This document shows, in pieces, positions 8,585-16,844 of a stretch of 64,000 nt of DNA; positions within the stretch are counted from its first letter, which is position 1, and the number at the start of each line of letters is the position of its first letter. The notes beneath the pieces were generated by a model. The model saw only the letters and a program-made list of their open reading frames with translations, made no database searches and was not told the origin of the DNA. The DNA is taken from NCBI RefSeq assembly GCF_018305005.1, contig NZ_JAGQEG010000022.1:1-64000 (forward strand), given 5' to 3'. A program made the translations under genes and the position numbers. The stretch comes from Collimonas silvisoli. Its GTDB lineage: Bacteria > Pseudomonadota > Gammaproteobacteria > Burkholderiales > Burkholderiaceae_D.

Positions 8585-8971
8585 CTATTGTTCATACAAT
8601 TCCAGCGGCAAGCCATCGGGATCGGCGAAAAAGGTGAAGCGCTTGCCGGTGAATTCATCGATCCGGATGGCTTCCACTGCGATGCCCTGCTGCTGCAATT
8701 CTTGTGCCGCAGCGGCGACGTCGGGCACCCGGAACGCCAGGTGGCGCAAGCCGCAGGCTTCCGGCCGGCTCGGGCGCGGCGGCGGCGAGGGGAAGGAAAA
8801 CAGCTCTATCTGTACGCCATCCGGGGTGCGCAGGTCGAGCTTGTAGGAATCGCGCTGTTCTCTATAGGTCTCGGCAACGATAGCCAGGCCCAGCAGCTCG
8901 CTGTAAAAACGCTTGGAGCGCGGGTAATCGGAGGCAATGATGGCGACGTGATGGATGCCGGAAATTTGCAT
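8585..8971 (-). CDS. VOC-family metalloprotein, glyoxalase I-like (YaeR/GloA2 type)
   Basis: This single-domain 128-residue VOC protein starts ISGIHHVAIIASDY and repeats the fold from CGLRHLAFRVPD. Candidate metal ligands are the His in IHHVAI, the Glu in VQIELFSF, the His in LRHLAF and the Glu in PLELYEQ, the usual layout of glyoxalase I-like enzymes. The length matches YaeR-type proteins. The physiological substrate is not predictable. The gene stands alone between the gtr operon and the chromate transporter genes. Confidence 0.85.
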   Translation of the reverse strand: MQISGIHHVAIIASDYPRSKRFYSELLGLAIVAETYREQRDSYKLDLRTPDGVQIELFSFPSPPPRPSRPEACGLRHLAFRVPDVAAAAQELQQQGIAVEAIRIDEFTGKRFTFFADPDGLPLELYEQ

Positions 8972-9038
8972 GTGCGGTCGAAAAAATAGTATCGGCAGGA
9001 TGGATGGCAGCCGCCAGCTTGCGGCTATCCAGCCATGA

Positions 9039-9569
9039 CTATACCTGACCTATTCCGCTCAAACCCAGCAGCGCGCCGGCTGCGAGCACCCACAGTGGAT
9101 GGACTTTGCTCTGGTAGGTGATCAGGGCGCAAGCCGCCGCGATTGCCGCCAGGCCCCAGGTATGCGCCGAGGCTTCGGTGATCAAGGAAGCGCTAGCCGC
9201 CACCAAACCTACCGTCATCGGCGCCAGCCCGGCTTGTACCGTGGCGCGCCAGGGTTTGTCCTTGAAGCGTTGCCACAGATGCAGAACCACTCCCGTCAGC
9301 AACGACGAGGGGCCGAATTTGGCCAGGCTGGTGACCAGTACGCCGGGCCAGCCGGCGACATGCCAGCCGACCAGCGTCACGATCATCATGTTCGGCCCCG
9401 GCGCGGCTTGCGCCAGGGCGAACATGGCGCTGAAATCCTGGGGCGACATCCAGTGATGGATGTCGACTACCTGACGTTGCATTTCCGGCAGGATGGTGTT
9501 GCCGCCGCCAAAAGCCAGCAATGATAATTGACTGAAAATCGTGGCAAGCGCGAGCAGGGCATCGGTCAT
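9039..9569 (-). CDS. chrA: Chromate transporter (CHR family), second half-size subunit
   Basis: The 176-residue membrane protein has the CHR-domain signature LLAFGGGNTILPEMQRQVVD near its start and QAAPGPNMMIVTLVGW in the middle, with about six hydrophobic helices. I start it at ATG 9569, although the frame is open further upstream, because that ATG overlaps the TGA of the preceding CHR gene (ATGA) and begins the recognisable domain. Paired short CHR proteins replace the fused full-length ChrA in many bacteria and export chromate. The operon is tam-chr-chr. Confidence 0.85.
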   Translation of the reverse strand: MTDALLALATIFSQLSLLAFGGGNTILPEMQRQVVDIHHWMSPQDFSAMFALAQAAPGPNMMIVTLVGWHVAGWPGVLVTSLAKFGPSSLLTGVVLHLWQRFKDKPWRATVQAGLAPMTVGLVAASASLITEASAHTWGLAAIAAACALITYQSKVHPLWVLAAGALLGLSGIGQV

Positions 9570-10144
9570 GACGGCAGCTTCCAGATAGCGATCACGCTGA
9601 GCGGCGCCAGCACCAGCATGGTCGGCAGCAGGGGCAGGCGCAGCACGGCGATCGAGATAAAGAACAGGGATGCGATCAGCAGCGGCAACGGTTTCTTCAA
9701 GATCGGCATCAGCATTTTCAGCGCCATCGAGATCAGCAGGCCGGAAGCCGCCGCGGCCAGGCCGGCAAACATGTGCTGCACCGAGGGATTGTCCTGGAAC
9801 CGCTGGTAGATCACGCCGAGTGCAATCACGATGGCCGACGGCGCTGCGATCAAGCCCAGCAGCGACGCGAAGGCGCCTCTGACGCCGCGAAAATGCAAGC
9901 CTATCGCCACCGCAAGATTGATGATGTTGCCGCCCGGGAGAAACTGGCACAAGCCAAGCATGTCGGTGAATTGCGCCGCGCTCAGCCAGCGGCGCTGCTC
10001 GACGATCATGCGGCGCGCCAGCGGCAGCACGCCGCCGAAGCCTGTCAGGCCGAGCATCAGGAAGCCGTGGAATAATTCCCGGCTAGAGGGCAAGGGTGCA
10101 GGGCGCACGATGTCTTGGTCGGTGGTGATGGTTTCTGTAGTCAT
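9566..10144 (-). CDS. chrA: Chromate transporter (CHR family), first half-size subunit
   Basis: The 192-residue membrane protein shows the CHR motif LGLTGFGGVLPLARRMIVEQ and the paired LCQFLPGGNIINLAVAIG. The first is characteristic of the N-terminal half-domain. It begins 8 bp after the stop of tam and its TGA overlaps the start of the second CHR gene, so all three genes are probably co-transcribed. The expected role is chromate efflux. No chrB regulator is visible nearby. Confidence 0.87.
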   Translation of the reverse strand: MTTETITTDQDIVRPAPLPSSRELFHGFLMLGLTGFGGVLPLARRMIVEQRRWLSAAQFTDMLGLCQFLPGGNIINLAVAIGLHFRGVRGAFASLLGLIAAPSAIVIALGVIYQRFQDNPSVQHMFAGLAAAASGLLISMALKMLMPILKKPLPLLIASLFFISIAVLRLPLLPTMLVLAPLSVIAIWKLPS

Positions 10145-10152
10145 TGTTAAAT

Positions 10153-10947
10153 TTAAACGTTGGCGACGATGAAAAGCCTTTTGAACGGCAATAGTGTGAT
10201 GCCATTCTCGCGCTGCGGGTACGCGGCGCGCATTGCTGCCGCATAGGCGGCGCGGAAAGCCGGGCGTTTATCCTCCGGCAAGGCGTCCAGATAGGGTCGC
10301 AGACTGGTGCCCGCAGCCCATTCCACAACTGCATCCGGGCCGCGCAAAGTATGCAGGTAGGTGGTTTCCCAGATGTCCAGCTTGCTGCTGTGCGGACGCA
10401 GCAGGTCGTAGTAGTTTTCAGCAGTCAGAATCGAAGGGTGTTGCGGCACTTTCTGCAGATGCGGCGCAAACGACGGCGATCTGGCTAACTCTGCCTGCAT
10501 TTGCCGCAAGGGGGCGTCGTGCATGGCCGGCATCTGTACCGCCAGCCAGGCGCCGCGGCGCAGAAACGATAGCAGCCGTGGCAGCAGGGTGGGGTGATCT
10601 GGCAGCCATTGCAGCGTCGCATTGGAGTAAATCACATCCAGCAGGCCATCTGGCTGCCAGTGCGCCAGATCGGCGTGCTCGAAGCGGCATTCCGGTACCG
10701 CTGCCGCGGCGGCGGCCAGCATGTTTTCCGAGCTGTCGACCCCGAGTACATCGGCCGCTGGCCAGCGCGCCTTCAACAAAGCCGATACATTGCCGGTGCC
10801 GCAACCGAGATCGACCACCCGCTGCGGCTCCTGCTCCGGAACATAAGCCAGCAGATCGAGGGCGGGGCGCAGACGCTCATTGCCGAAGTGCATGTACTGC
10901 TTGGCGTCCCAAAAATCTGCTGTCGTATTAGCTGTACTTGCATTCAT
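10153..10947 (-). CDS. tam: Trans-aconitate 2-methyltransferase
   Basis: This class I SAM-dependent methyltransferase of 264 residues has motif I VVDLGCGTGNVSALL, motif II LGVDSSENML, and IYSNATLQWLPDH, which is typical of Tam. Tam methylates trans-aconitate, an inhibitor of aconitase that forms spontaneously from the citrate-cycle intermediate cis-aconitate. I chose ATG 10947 because AGGAG lies upstream on the minus strand and the family starts there; the frame stays open to 11172 without other support. It is the first gene of the operon with the two chromate transporter halves and lies divergent from the LysR gene. Confidence 0.88.
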   Translation of the reverse strand: MNASTANTTADFWDAKQYMHFGNERLRPALDLLAYVPEQEPQRVVDLGCGTGNVSALLKARWPAADVLGVDSSENMLAAAAAAVPECRFEHADLAHWQPDGLLDVIYSNATLQWLPDHPTLLPRLLSFLRRGAWLAVQMPAMHDAPLRQMQAELARSPSFAPHLQKVPQHPSILTAENYYDLLRPHSSKLDIWETTYLHTLRGPDAVVEWAAGTSLRPYLDALPEDKRPAFRAAYAAAMRAAYPQRENGITLLPFKRLFIVANV

Positions 10948-11153
10948 GTTATCTCCTAGTATTTGCCACAAGGTAAAGCATCTGGGAAGTTCTTGGCTGT
11001 TCCTGATGAAAGCGGCCATTACGGCAGAAGTGGCGATGAATACTGATTCGATAGACGCATGGTACAGAAATTCGAGGTGCCTACAAATCGACTTTTTTAG
11101 CGTTATGTTGTGACATATAATCACAAGCATGTCTCGCTCTCTCTCTCCCTCCC

Positions 11154-12023
11154 TTGCAAGCGCTACGCGCATTTGAAGTCGCGGCGCGCTTTGAAAATTT
11201 CTCGGCTGCCGCAGAAGAGCTGCATGTGACGCACGGTGCAGTCAGCCGTCAGGTGGCGGCGCTGGAGGCCTGGCTCGGCATGCAAGTGTTTCACCGCATC
11301 GGCAAGCGGGTGCAATTGACCGATGACGGCCGCCGCTATCTGCTCACGGTGCAGGCGGCTTTCGACAATATCGCCAGCGCCACCAAACTGCTGCGCGAGT
11401 CCGGCACGGTGCGGGTGTTGCATATCAACGCCTTGTCGACTTTTGCGATGCGCTGGTTGTTGCCGCGTCTGAGCGGCTTCCAGCGCCTGTATCCGGGCGT
11501 GGAGCTGAAGCTGTCGACCTCTACCTCTATGCAGCCCTTGGGCGAAGCGGGCGAGCTGTTCGATGTCGCGATCCGGCGCGGCCCGGGCCATTGGCCGAAT
11601 TGCATGAGCGGTGAGTTCCTGGAAGAAAGCGAGTTGCCGGTTTGCAGCCCGGCACTGCTGGCGCGCGCGCCGATCCGGGCGGCCGGCGATCTGGCGGCGC
11701 ACACCTTGCTGCATTCGGATACGCGCCCGGAGGCCTGGCCGAAATGGCTGGCGGCAGCCAATGTGGCGCCAGCCTTGTGCAAGAAAAAACAATCGTTCGA
11801 TCATTTTTACCTGGCCCTGCAGGCGGCCGTCGACGGTCTCGGCGTGGCGCTCGGGCCGTTGCCGCTGATTACCGATGAGCTGGCCAGCGGCCGCCTGGTC
11901 ATGCCGCTGGCCGAGCCGGTGAGCCGCGCCAGGAGCTATTGGTGGATAGTGGCGCGGCATCAAGCGGAGGTGCCCCTGATCAAGCATTTTTGCGACTGGC
12001 TGCAACAGGAGGCGCTGCGCTGA
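11154..12023 (+). CDS. LysR-family transcriptional regulator, GcvA-like (start region disturbed)
   Basis: The N-terminal winged HTH reads ALRAFEVAARFENFSAAAEELHVTHGAVSRQV, as in GcvA-type regulators, followed by the periplasmic-binding-like effector domain to residue 289. The only in-frame initiator is a TTG at 11154, which removes the usual first residues. An ATG at 11129 would give MSRSLSPSL, the expected family start, but it is one base out of frame. Deleting one C in the CT-rich stretch 11132-11155 restores the full N-terminus. This is either a real frameshift, a slippage site or a sequence error. The gene is divergent from tam. Confidence 0.85.
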   Translation: MQALRAFEVAARFENFSAAAEELHVTHGAVSRQVAALEAWLGMQVFHRIGKRVQLTDDGRRYLLTVQAAFDNIASATKLLRESGTVRVLHINALSTFAMRWLLPRLSGFQRLYPGVELKLSTSTSMQPLGEAGELFDVAIRRGPGHWPNCMSGEFLEESELPVCSPALLARAPIRAAGDLAAHTLLHSDTRPEAWPKWLAAANVAPALCKKKQSFDHFYLALQAAVDGLGVALGPLPLITDELASGRLVMPLAEPVSRARSYWWIVARHQAEVPLIKHFCDWLQQEALR

Positions 12024-12127
12024 AGGAGATCCGGTAAAGCGGGTCCGCTAAATAGTGATGCATAATGGCAACGGCTGTTTTGAACTCAGATCAATTTTAA
12101 AAAAAAACGAATGAGGAGACAAAAGTC

Positions 12128-13549
12128 ATGCGGGTTGCCCAGTTCTGCCAATCTTCAAAATTTCTTGCCGTCACGCTGCTTGGCCTGACGCTTAATGCTT
12201 GCGGCGGTGGTGGCGATAATTTGACGCCGCAATCGAAAGCATTTACCGCCGATGGCGGCGTTTCGTCGTTTTACCGATGGAGCGACGCTATCCCCGCTAC
12301 GCCAGGCGTGTTGTTGCAGCAGGAAGCATTGGCGCCCGCTCAGGTACTGCCGAACGCCTCGCAAGGCATCCGCATTCTGTATAGCTCAACCGACGGCGAC
12401 GATGGTAAAACCGCGATCTACGTTTCCGGCGATTTGCAACTGCCCAAGGGCACGCCGCCGGCCGGCGGCTGGCCGCTGATCGCCTGGGCTCATGGCACTG
12501 TCGGCGTGGCCGACGTTTGCGCGCCATCATGGACACTGCGTGATGCGCGCGATATAGATTATCTGGACGCCTGGCTGGCGCAGGGTTATGCGGTGGTGTC
12601 TACCGATTACCAGGGATTGGGCACGCCCGGCTTGCATCCGTATCTGCACGCGCGGCCCGAAGCCTACAGTGTTCTGGATAGCATCCGGGCGGTCACCAAA
12701 GCGTTCCCGCAACTCTCCAGTTCGGTAGTGATCGTCGGCCAGTCTCAGGGGGCGCAGGGTGCGCTTGCAACCGCCGCCTATGCGCCCAGCTACGCGCCGG
12801 AAATCAAGCTGTTGGGAACGGTGGCAACCGGCGTTCCGTACCAGTTGCAAAGCGTGCTGGCGTATCTGAACGCGCTGACGGCGCAGGTGCCCACCAGCGG
12901 TTTCACCTCGGTGCTGTCGACGCTGGAAGCTTACGCCTGGCTGGGTTACGCCACTGCAGAAAGAGTAGTGCCGAATTTCCTGCTGTCGGATCACCTGACT
13001 GCCAAGGGTAAAGCGTTTTACTCGGTGGTGGCGACGCAATGCCTGGGGCCGATTGAAGATTACATCACGCAGAACAAGCTGGTCACTGCCGATGTCTTCA
13101 ACGGCGACGTGACCGCCTGGGCCACGCAAACCCTGCAATCCTCCAATTACCCGACAGTCAAATTCGCCGCGCCGATCTTTGTCGGTACCGGCACCCTGGA
13201 TACCGATATTCCAACCGTGGTTCAGTATCAGTTCGCTAAAGACGCCTGCGCTGCCGGCAGTACCGTTGAGCAGCATTATTATGTCGGCCAGGATCACGAT
13301 GGCACAGTGCTGACAGCGCTGGTGGATTCAAAGCCGTTTGTGCAAAAGCTGTTTGAATCCGCGTTTGGGCCTCGCGGTCATCTGCTGCCTTGGCACGCTG
13401 CAACTGCACTCCTAGCCAGGCCAGCAGCGGACGACGCCAGCCTTGCGCTGAGGCGGTCTCGGTGGCGTTGGCGATATCTGCCGGCGTCAAGCGGCCGCTT
13501 TGCAATAGTGCGGCGGCGGCCACCAGGCGCGCCAGCGGATCTTCGATAG
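12128..13549 (+). CDS. Secreted lipoprotein alpha/beta hydrolase, secretory lipase-like
   Basis: A signal peptide with lipobox LNAC (Cys about residue 25) is followed by a glycine run and an alpha/beta hydrolase domain. The nucleophile elbow VGQSQG has Ser206; GTLDTDIP supplies the likely acid and GQDHDG (His390) the base, as in secretory lipases (LIP family). AATG-type spacing from an AGGAG at 12112 supports the ATG. The domain ends near residue 410 (FVQKLF, about nt 13360). The last ~60 residues are Arg/Ala-rich and are antisense to the neighbouring lipoprotein gene, so they look like read-through caused by a lost original stop. Confidence 0.8.
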   Translation: MRVAQFCQSSKFLAVTLLGLTLNACGGGGDNLTPQSKAFTADGGVSSFYRWSDAIPATPGVLLQQEALAPAQVLPNASQGIRILYSSTDGDDGKTAIYVSGDLQLPKGTPPAGGWPLIAWAHGTVGVADVCAPSWTLRDARDIDYLDAWLAQGYAVVSTDYQGLGTPGLHPYLHARPEAYSVLDSIRAVTKAFPQLSSSVVIVGQSQGAQGALATAAYAPSYAPEIKLLGTVATGVPYQLQSVLAYLNALTAQVPTSGFTSVLSTLEAYAWLGYATAERVVPNFLLSDHLTAKGKAFYSVVATQCLGPIEDYITQNKLVTADVFNGDVTAWATQTLQSSNYPTVKFAAPIFVGTGTLDTDIPTVVQYQFAKDACAAGSTVEQHYYVGQDHDGTVLTALVDSKPFVQKLFESAFGPRGHLLPWHAATALLARPAADDASLALRRSRWRWRYLPASSGRFAIVRRRPPGAPADLR

Positions 13550-13994
13550 CGCCGATGCGGCCGCTGCTGACCACCGCTTTGTGCTGGGCCGGCAGCAAGC
13601 CGGCGTCCAGGCCCTGCCATTGGCCATTTACATAAGCTGCATAACTGCGTTGGGCGGCGTCAGCGTCTTGCGCCAGCGGCTGAAATCCGGCGCAGTTGTC
13701 AAACTCCAGGCTGGCCGCACGCGCAGCGCAGCGCATCAGTTCTGCGCGCGCCACCAGATCGGCGCGGCCGGTACTGGCGACGGCATCGCGGGCGCGTGCG
13801 AATTCCTGATTGGCCACACGCGTGTCGCCGCTCAGATAAGCCGAGGAAAAACTTTGCAGAGAGTTGAATGCGTTGCCCTGCCAGTCGGGCGCCGGCGGCT
13901 TGCTGCTGCAAGCGGCTAACGAAATGGCAAACAATACCGCAAGCGATATAGCGGGTAATGCGGGAAACAAGCCGGGTGGGCAGGTCATTTTCAT
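13236..13994 (-). CDS. Lipoprotein of the Mla/MCE-type operon (unknown family)
   Basis: The start at ATG 13994 overlaps the TGA of the MCE gene (ATGA). A signal peptide with lipobox SLAAC leads to a helical, Ala/Gln-rich periplasmic protein of about 252 residues in total. Helical repeats run to about nt 13370 (LLAWLGVQLQRAKAAD). Beyond that, the sequence is antisense to the lipase gene and probably not native. The third gene after an MlaE permease and an MlaD protein is often an outer-membrane-linked lipoprotein partner; this one does not resemble PqiC/DUF330 in any motif I can see. Confidence 0.65.
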   Translation of the reverse strand: MKMTCPPGLFPALPAISLAVLFAISLAACSSKPPAPDWQGNAFNSLQSFSSAYLSGDTRVANQEFARARDAVASTGRADLVARAELMRCAARAASLEFDNCAGFQPLAQDADAAQRSYAAYVNGQWQGLDAGLLPAQHKAVVSSGRIGAIEDPLARLVAAAALLQSGRLTPADIANATETASAQGWRRPLLAWLGVQLQRAKAADDREAQTRIQTAFAQTALNPPALSALCHRDPGRHNNAAQRYCRQRRRL

Positions 13995-14947
13995 GGCAGT
14001 TTGAGCTCCGTATCGCGGGCGAAAGGCCATTTGCGGTTGATCTCATTGACCAGCTGGTTCACTTTACGCAAACTGGCGTCCACTTCGGCGCGCAATGCGC
14101 CCAGGTCGTCGCTGGCGATACGGACATTGCTGCCCACCGCTTGCGCCTCGGCCAGTACCGCATCCACTTTCTTGAGGCTGTTGCGGGCATCGCTCAGCAC
14201 ACCGTTAAGCTGGACGATGGCGGCTTGCGCATCGTCCATCACGCCGCGCTGGCCGGGCTGGCCGAATACGCGTTGGTCGGTTTTGGCCAGCAGCGCATTG
14301 ACGCGGTCCAGCGTGGCGATGAGTTTCTTTGCATTTTCGTCGCTGCCCAAGGCGCCGCCCAGAACGCCGTATTGTCCAGTCAGGCGGCCGGTCATGGTCT
14401 GCACATTCGCCAGGCTGGTGTTAAGGCTGGAGTCTGCGGCGGTGATGGCTTGCAGGTTTTCCAGTAATTCCCTGGCGGTTGCTACCAGGCGCGGAATTTC
14501 TGCCGCGGTATCGCCGCGCAGCACGCTGCGTACCGAGTCGGGCGGCAACAGCGGATCGTCGAGGACGCCGGTAAAGGCGCGGATGCGGGTGTCGCCGACC
14601 AGGCCGCGTTCCAATGTGAATACGCTGCTGGTGCGCAGCCAGTTGGCGTCTTTGCGCGGGACGTCGATCAAGATGCGCGCCTTGCCGTCCGGCCCCAGAT
14701 CTATGCGTTGCACGCGGCCGATGGGAAAGCCGGAGAAGGTCAGGTCCATGCCCACCAGCACGCCCTCGGAATCGTCCGCCACCAGCACCAGGCGCTGAGT
14801 GCTTTCGAACACGCCGCGCGCATACATCACATACAACACAAAACCGCACACCAGCGCAGCCATCAGGACCAACAGCAAGAGCGCCTTGAATTCAACGTTG
14901 GCGGGCGGTTGAGGAGGGGAAGGGGGGGAATCGAGGGCAGATGCCAT
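13991..14947 (-). CDS. MCE-domain (MlaD-like) lipid-transport protein
   Basis: The protein has a cytoplasmic Pro-rich start, one membrane helix (about residues 22-43) and an MCE domain (about 45-125) containing GVLVGMDLTFSGFPIGRV. A long helical tail follows, as in MlaD/PqiB-like proteins that form hexameric tunnels between membranes. It lies 14 bp after the MlaE-type permease gene and is coupled to the lipoprotein gene. The cargo is presumably phospholipid or another hydrophobic molecule. Confidence 0.87.
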   Translation of the reverse strand: MASALDSPPSPPQPPANVEFKALLLLVLMAALVCGFVLYVMYARGVFESTQRLVLVADDSEGVLVGMDLTFSGFPIGRVQRIDLGPDGKARILIDVPRKDANWLRTSSVFTLERGLVGDTRIRAFTGVLDDPLLPPDSVRSVLRGDTAAEIPRLVATARELLENLQAITAADSSLNTSLANVQTMTGRLTGQYGVLGGALGSDENAKKLIATLDRVNALLAKTDQRVFGQPGQRGVMDDAQAAIVQLNGVLSDARNSLKKVDAVLAEAQAVGSNVRIASDDLGALRAEVDASLRKVNQLVNEINRKWPFARDTELKLP

Positions 14948-14961
14948 AGTCGTTTTCCGAG

Positions 14962-15777
14962 TTAGATATATTTCACTGCCAGCGCCCCGACCTCGATCAG
15001 GACCAGCACCAACAACAGGCGCGTGGCGCCCGGCTGCAACGCGGATGACAGCGTGGCTTTGCGCCGCGCGCTTTCAAGAATCGCCGCCGCAGGGACTACC
15101 GCCACCGCCAGCCCGAACAGCAGGGTTTTCAAGGCGAAGCCGAGCGTAACCGCCGGCTCGAACACCCGTCCCACGGTGCGCGTGTAGTCAAGCAAGCCCC
15201 AGGGGGTGATGCCGTAGACATTGATATAGGCCAGCAGCAAGACAATCATGCCGCTGACCGTAGCCAGGCTCGCCACCGAGAAGGCGCTGGCGATCACGCG
15301 CGGCACCAGATCCGATTGCAATTGGGCGATATCCGGTGCTGCCGGGGGGTGGGCAGGGGCAGGGTCGGCGCCGGTTACGGCGAACTGTGCGCCGCTGAAT
15401 GCCAGGCCGGCGCGCAGCGCCACGAACAGGGCCGCCGACAAAGGGATCAATTCCAGCACCAGCACCCGCACCATCATTTCCAGCGCGTAGCGCGACAGGC
15501 CGTAGCTCAGCGCGGTGACGATCACGATGCGGATCAGCACCAGGCTGAGCAAGGTAGAGAGCAGGGTGAACCAGGGCAGGATTTGCCAGGTGCCGGTGTA
15601 GATGTAGCGGTAGGTCGCGTTACGGTTGGCGCGGTGATAGGTAGATGGGGAAAATGCCATGACCAGCGCAATCCCGGCCAGATGCAGCATATACCACCAG
15701 CTGCGCAGGGCGCGCATGAAAGTCACGGCCCATTGTTCTGGTTTCAGGTAGCGGGAGCGGGGTGAGGTTGGATACAT
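14962..15777 (-). CDS. MlaE-family ABC transporter permease
   Basis: This 271-residue membrane protein resembles MlaE permeases: an amphipathic N-terminus, LELIPLSAALFVALRAGLAFSG in the middle (the conserved coupling region around the EL..L..AL..A.R.G motif) and a hydrophobic C-terminus. It heads the permease-MCE-lipoprotein operon. No MlaF-type ATPase lies next to it: the upstream neighbour is a divergent small lipoprotein gene. The ATPase must be encoded elsewhere or be shared. Confidence 0.85.
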   Translation of the reverse strand: MYPTSPRSRYLKPEQWAVTFMRALRSWWYMLHLAGIALVMAFSPSTYHRANRNATYRYIYTGTWQILPWFTLLSTLLSLVLIRIVIVTALSYGLSRYALEMMVRVLVLELIPLSAALFVALRAGLAFSGAQFAVTGADPAPAHPPAAPDIAQLQSDLVPRVIASAFSVASLATVSGMIVLLLAYINVYGITPWGLLDYTRTVGRVFEPAVTLGFALKTLLFGLAVAVVPAAAILESARRKATLSSALQPGATRLLLVLVLIEVGALAVKYI

Positions 15778-15922
15778 GGTTCAATGATAACGCAGCAGCA
15801 ACTCTCAAAGTGCTTCTTTGAATTCCAGCCGATTTAATTGCCATAGTTCATCATCTTCAGTTGATCCAGTTGCATAAAATCAACTATCAAACAGTGCAAC
15901 GGGTTTTCTCAGGGGGGGATAG

Positions 15923-16261
15923 ATGACAAAAAGAACTTCGGTGTTGTTCGCCGTAATGGCATGTTTTGCGCTCAGTTCATGTGCACCCATGGTGGCGACC
16001 GCACCAGCCAGAATCGACGTGCCTGCTCAAAGCCAGGCTGCCCGGCAAATTCGGGTCTTGAAGGCCGCGCAAGCCGGCTATCAACGGGAGATAGCGCTTA
16101 ACTCGATCTGGCGCGACGCAGGCAGTGCGAGGCAGCTGCGGCCAAGTAAATTTTGTGGCTGGCCGCCGCAGATAAAGCGGCCCTCCTATATGGGCCGTTT
16201 TTTTTTCCAATGTAATCCAGTTGTCAGGCGGCGCCGCGGTAAGAATTCAGATCCGGTGTAA
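15923..16261 (+). pseudogene. Small lipoprotein gene, probably truncated or frameshifted at its 3' end
   Basis: A purine-rich Shine-Dalgarno (AGGGGGGG) precedes the ATG. The product has a signal peptide and lipobox LSSC, then a short conserved-looking stretch (RQIRVLKAAQAGYQREIALNSIWRDAGS). Afterwards the frame runs through an intrinsic terminator (16178-16206) and overlaps the 3' end of the opposite gene, which a normal gene would not do. The alternative frame after about 16110 ends in a TAA just before the terminator. The gene is probably a remnant; the function is unknown. Confidence 0.55.
16178..16206 (+). terminator. Intrinsic terminator
   Basis: Stem CGGCCC (16178-16183) pairs with GGGCCG (16192-16197) across an 8-nt loop and is followed by nine T. 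It lies inside the 3' part of the small lipoprotein frame and just past the end of the convergent gene ending at 16224, so it may serve both directions. Confidence 0.85.
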
Positions 16262-16508
16262 GCCGCTGCGGGCCTTGCGGTTTGGAGGGCAGTTTGGGTC
16301 TCTGCGACTCGGCGACGCTTTCTACGCCATCGGCGGCAATTGCTTCGAGGAAACCGAGGATGTTGCGATAGTAATCGACGCGCATTTCAGCTTCCAGCAA
16401 CTGCCTTTCCGATTGATACAACGCCAAGCGTGTATCGCGCAATTCATTTTCTGCTAGTTTTTCTGGCGTCAGGATATATTTCGTCGCCAATTTGTTAAGC
16501 CATCCCAT
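16224..16508 (-). CDS. Small coiled-coil-like protein of unknown function
   Basis: The 94-residue product starts MGWLNKLATKYILTPEKL and continues with a charged helix (RDTRLALYQSERQLLEAEMRVDYYRNILGFLEAI), then a Pro-rich tail. No signal peptide or catalytic motif is visible. GAGGTG upstream of the ATG on the minus strand gives a good start. I do not recognise the family. The 3' end overlaps the frame of the small lipoprotein remnant by about 38 bp. Confidence 0.6.
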   Translation of the reverse strand: MGWLNKLATKYILTPEKLAENELRDTRLALYQSERQLLEAEMRVDYYRNILGFLEAIAADGVESVAESQRPKLPSKPQGPQRLTPDLNSYRGAA

Positions 16509-16844
16509 GTCGACACCTCTTTTTTGTATAGAGACAATTTGATAATAAAACGTTCTTCCGAAATGCGGTTAAAAATTGACATCATTTAACTATGTTGTTG
16601 CGCAATTCCCACGCAAAATTTACATAAAACTACAATGCATCAATAGTCAAAAAATGCAAGGTGTGAAAAGCAAGATGCGCATCGCACATAGATTGGCGAT
16701 TGGCGTTCAAGTGCGCGAGTTTGTCGCTTCGGCGCCTCGTATCTTGAATACGCGGTCGGTGGCGGCGGCAGACACGCTGCGCCGATCGACGCAATAGCAC
16801 CATAGCGTATCCGCATTGCTGCAATTTGGCTGCGGCAGCACCGC
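16509..16844. other. Intergenic region, no gene recognised
   Basis: The first part is AT-rich and contains a TTGACA at about 16578, but no matching -10 at normal spacing. Short open frames on both strands (16576-16797, 16630-16900) lack ribosome sites and recognisable sequence. It probably carries the promoter of the minus-strand gene starting at 16508. Confidence 0.4.

Noticed and set aside
16576-16797. Small open frame in the gap upstream of the TPR lipoprotein gene
   Set aside because: No Shine-Dalgarno sequence, no recognisable residues; composition looks like intergenic DNA.
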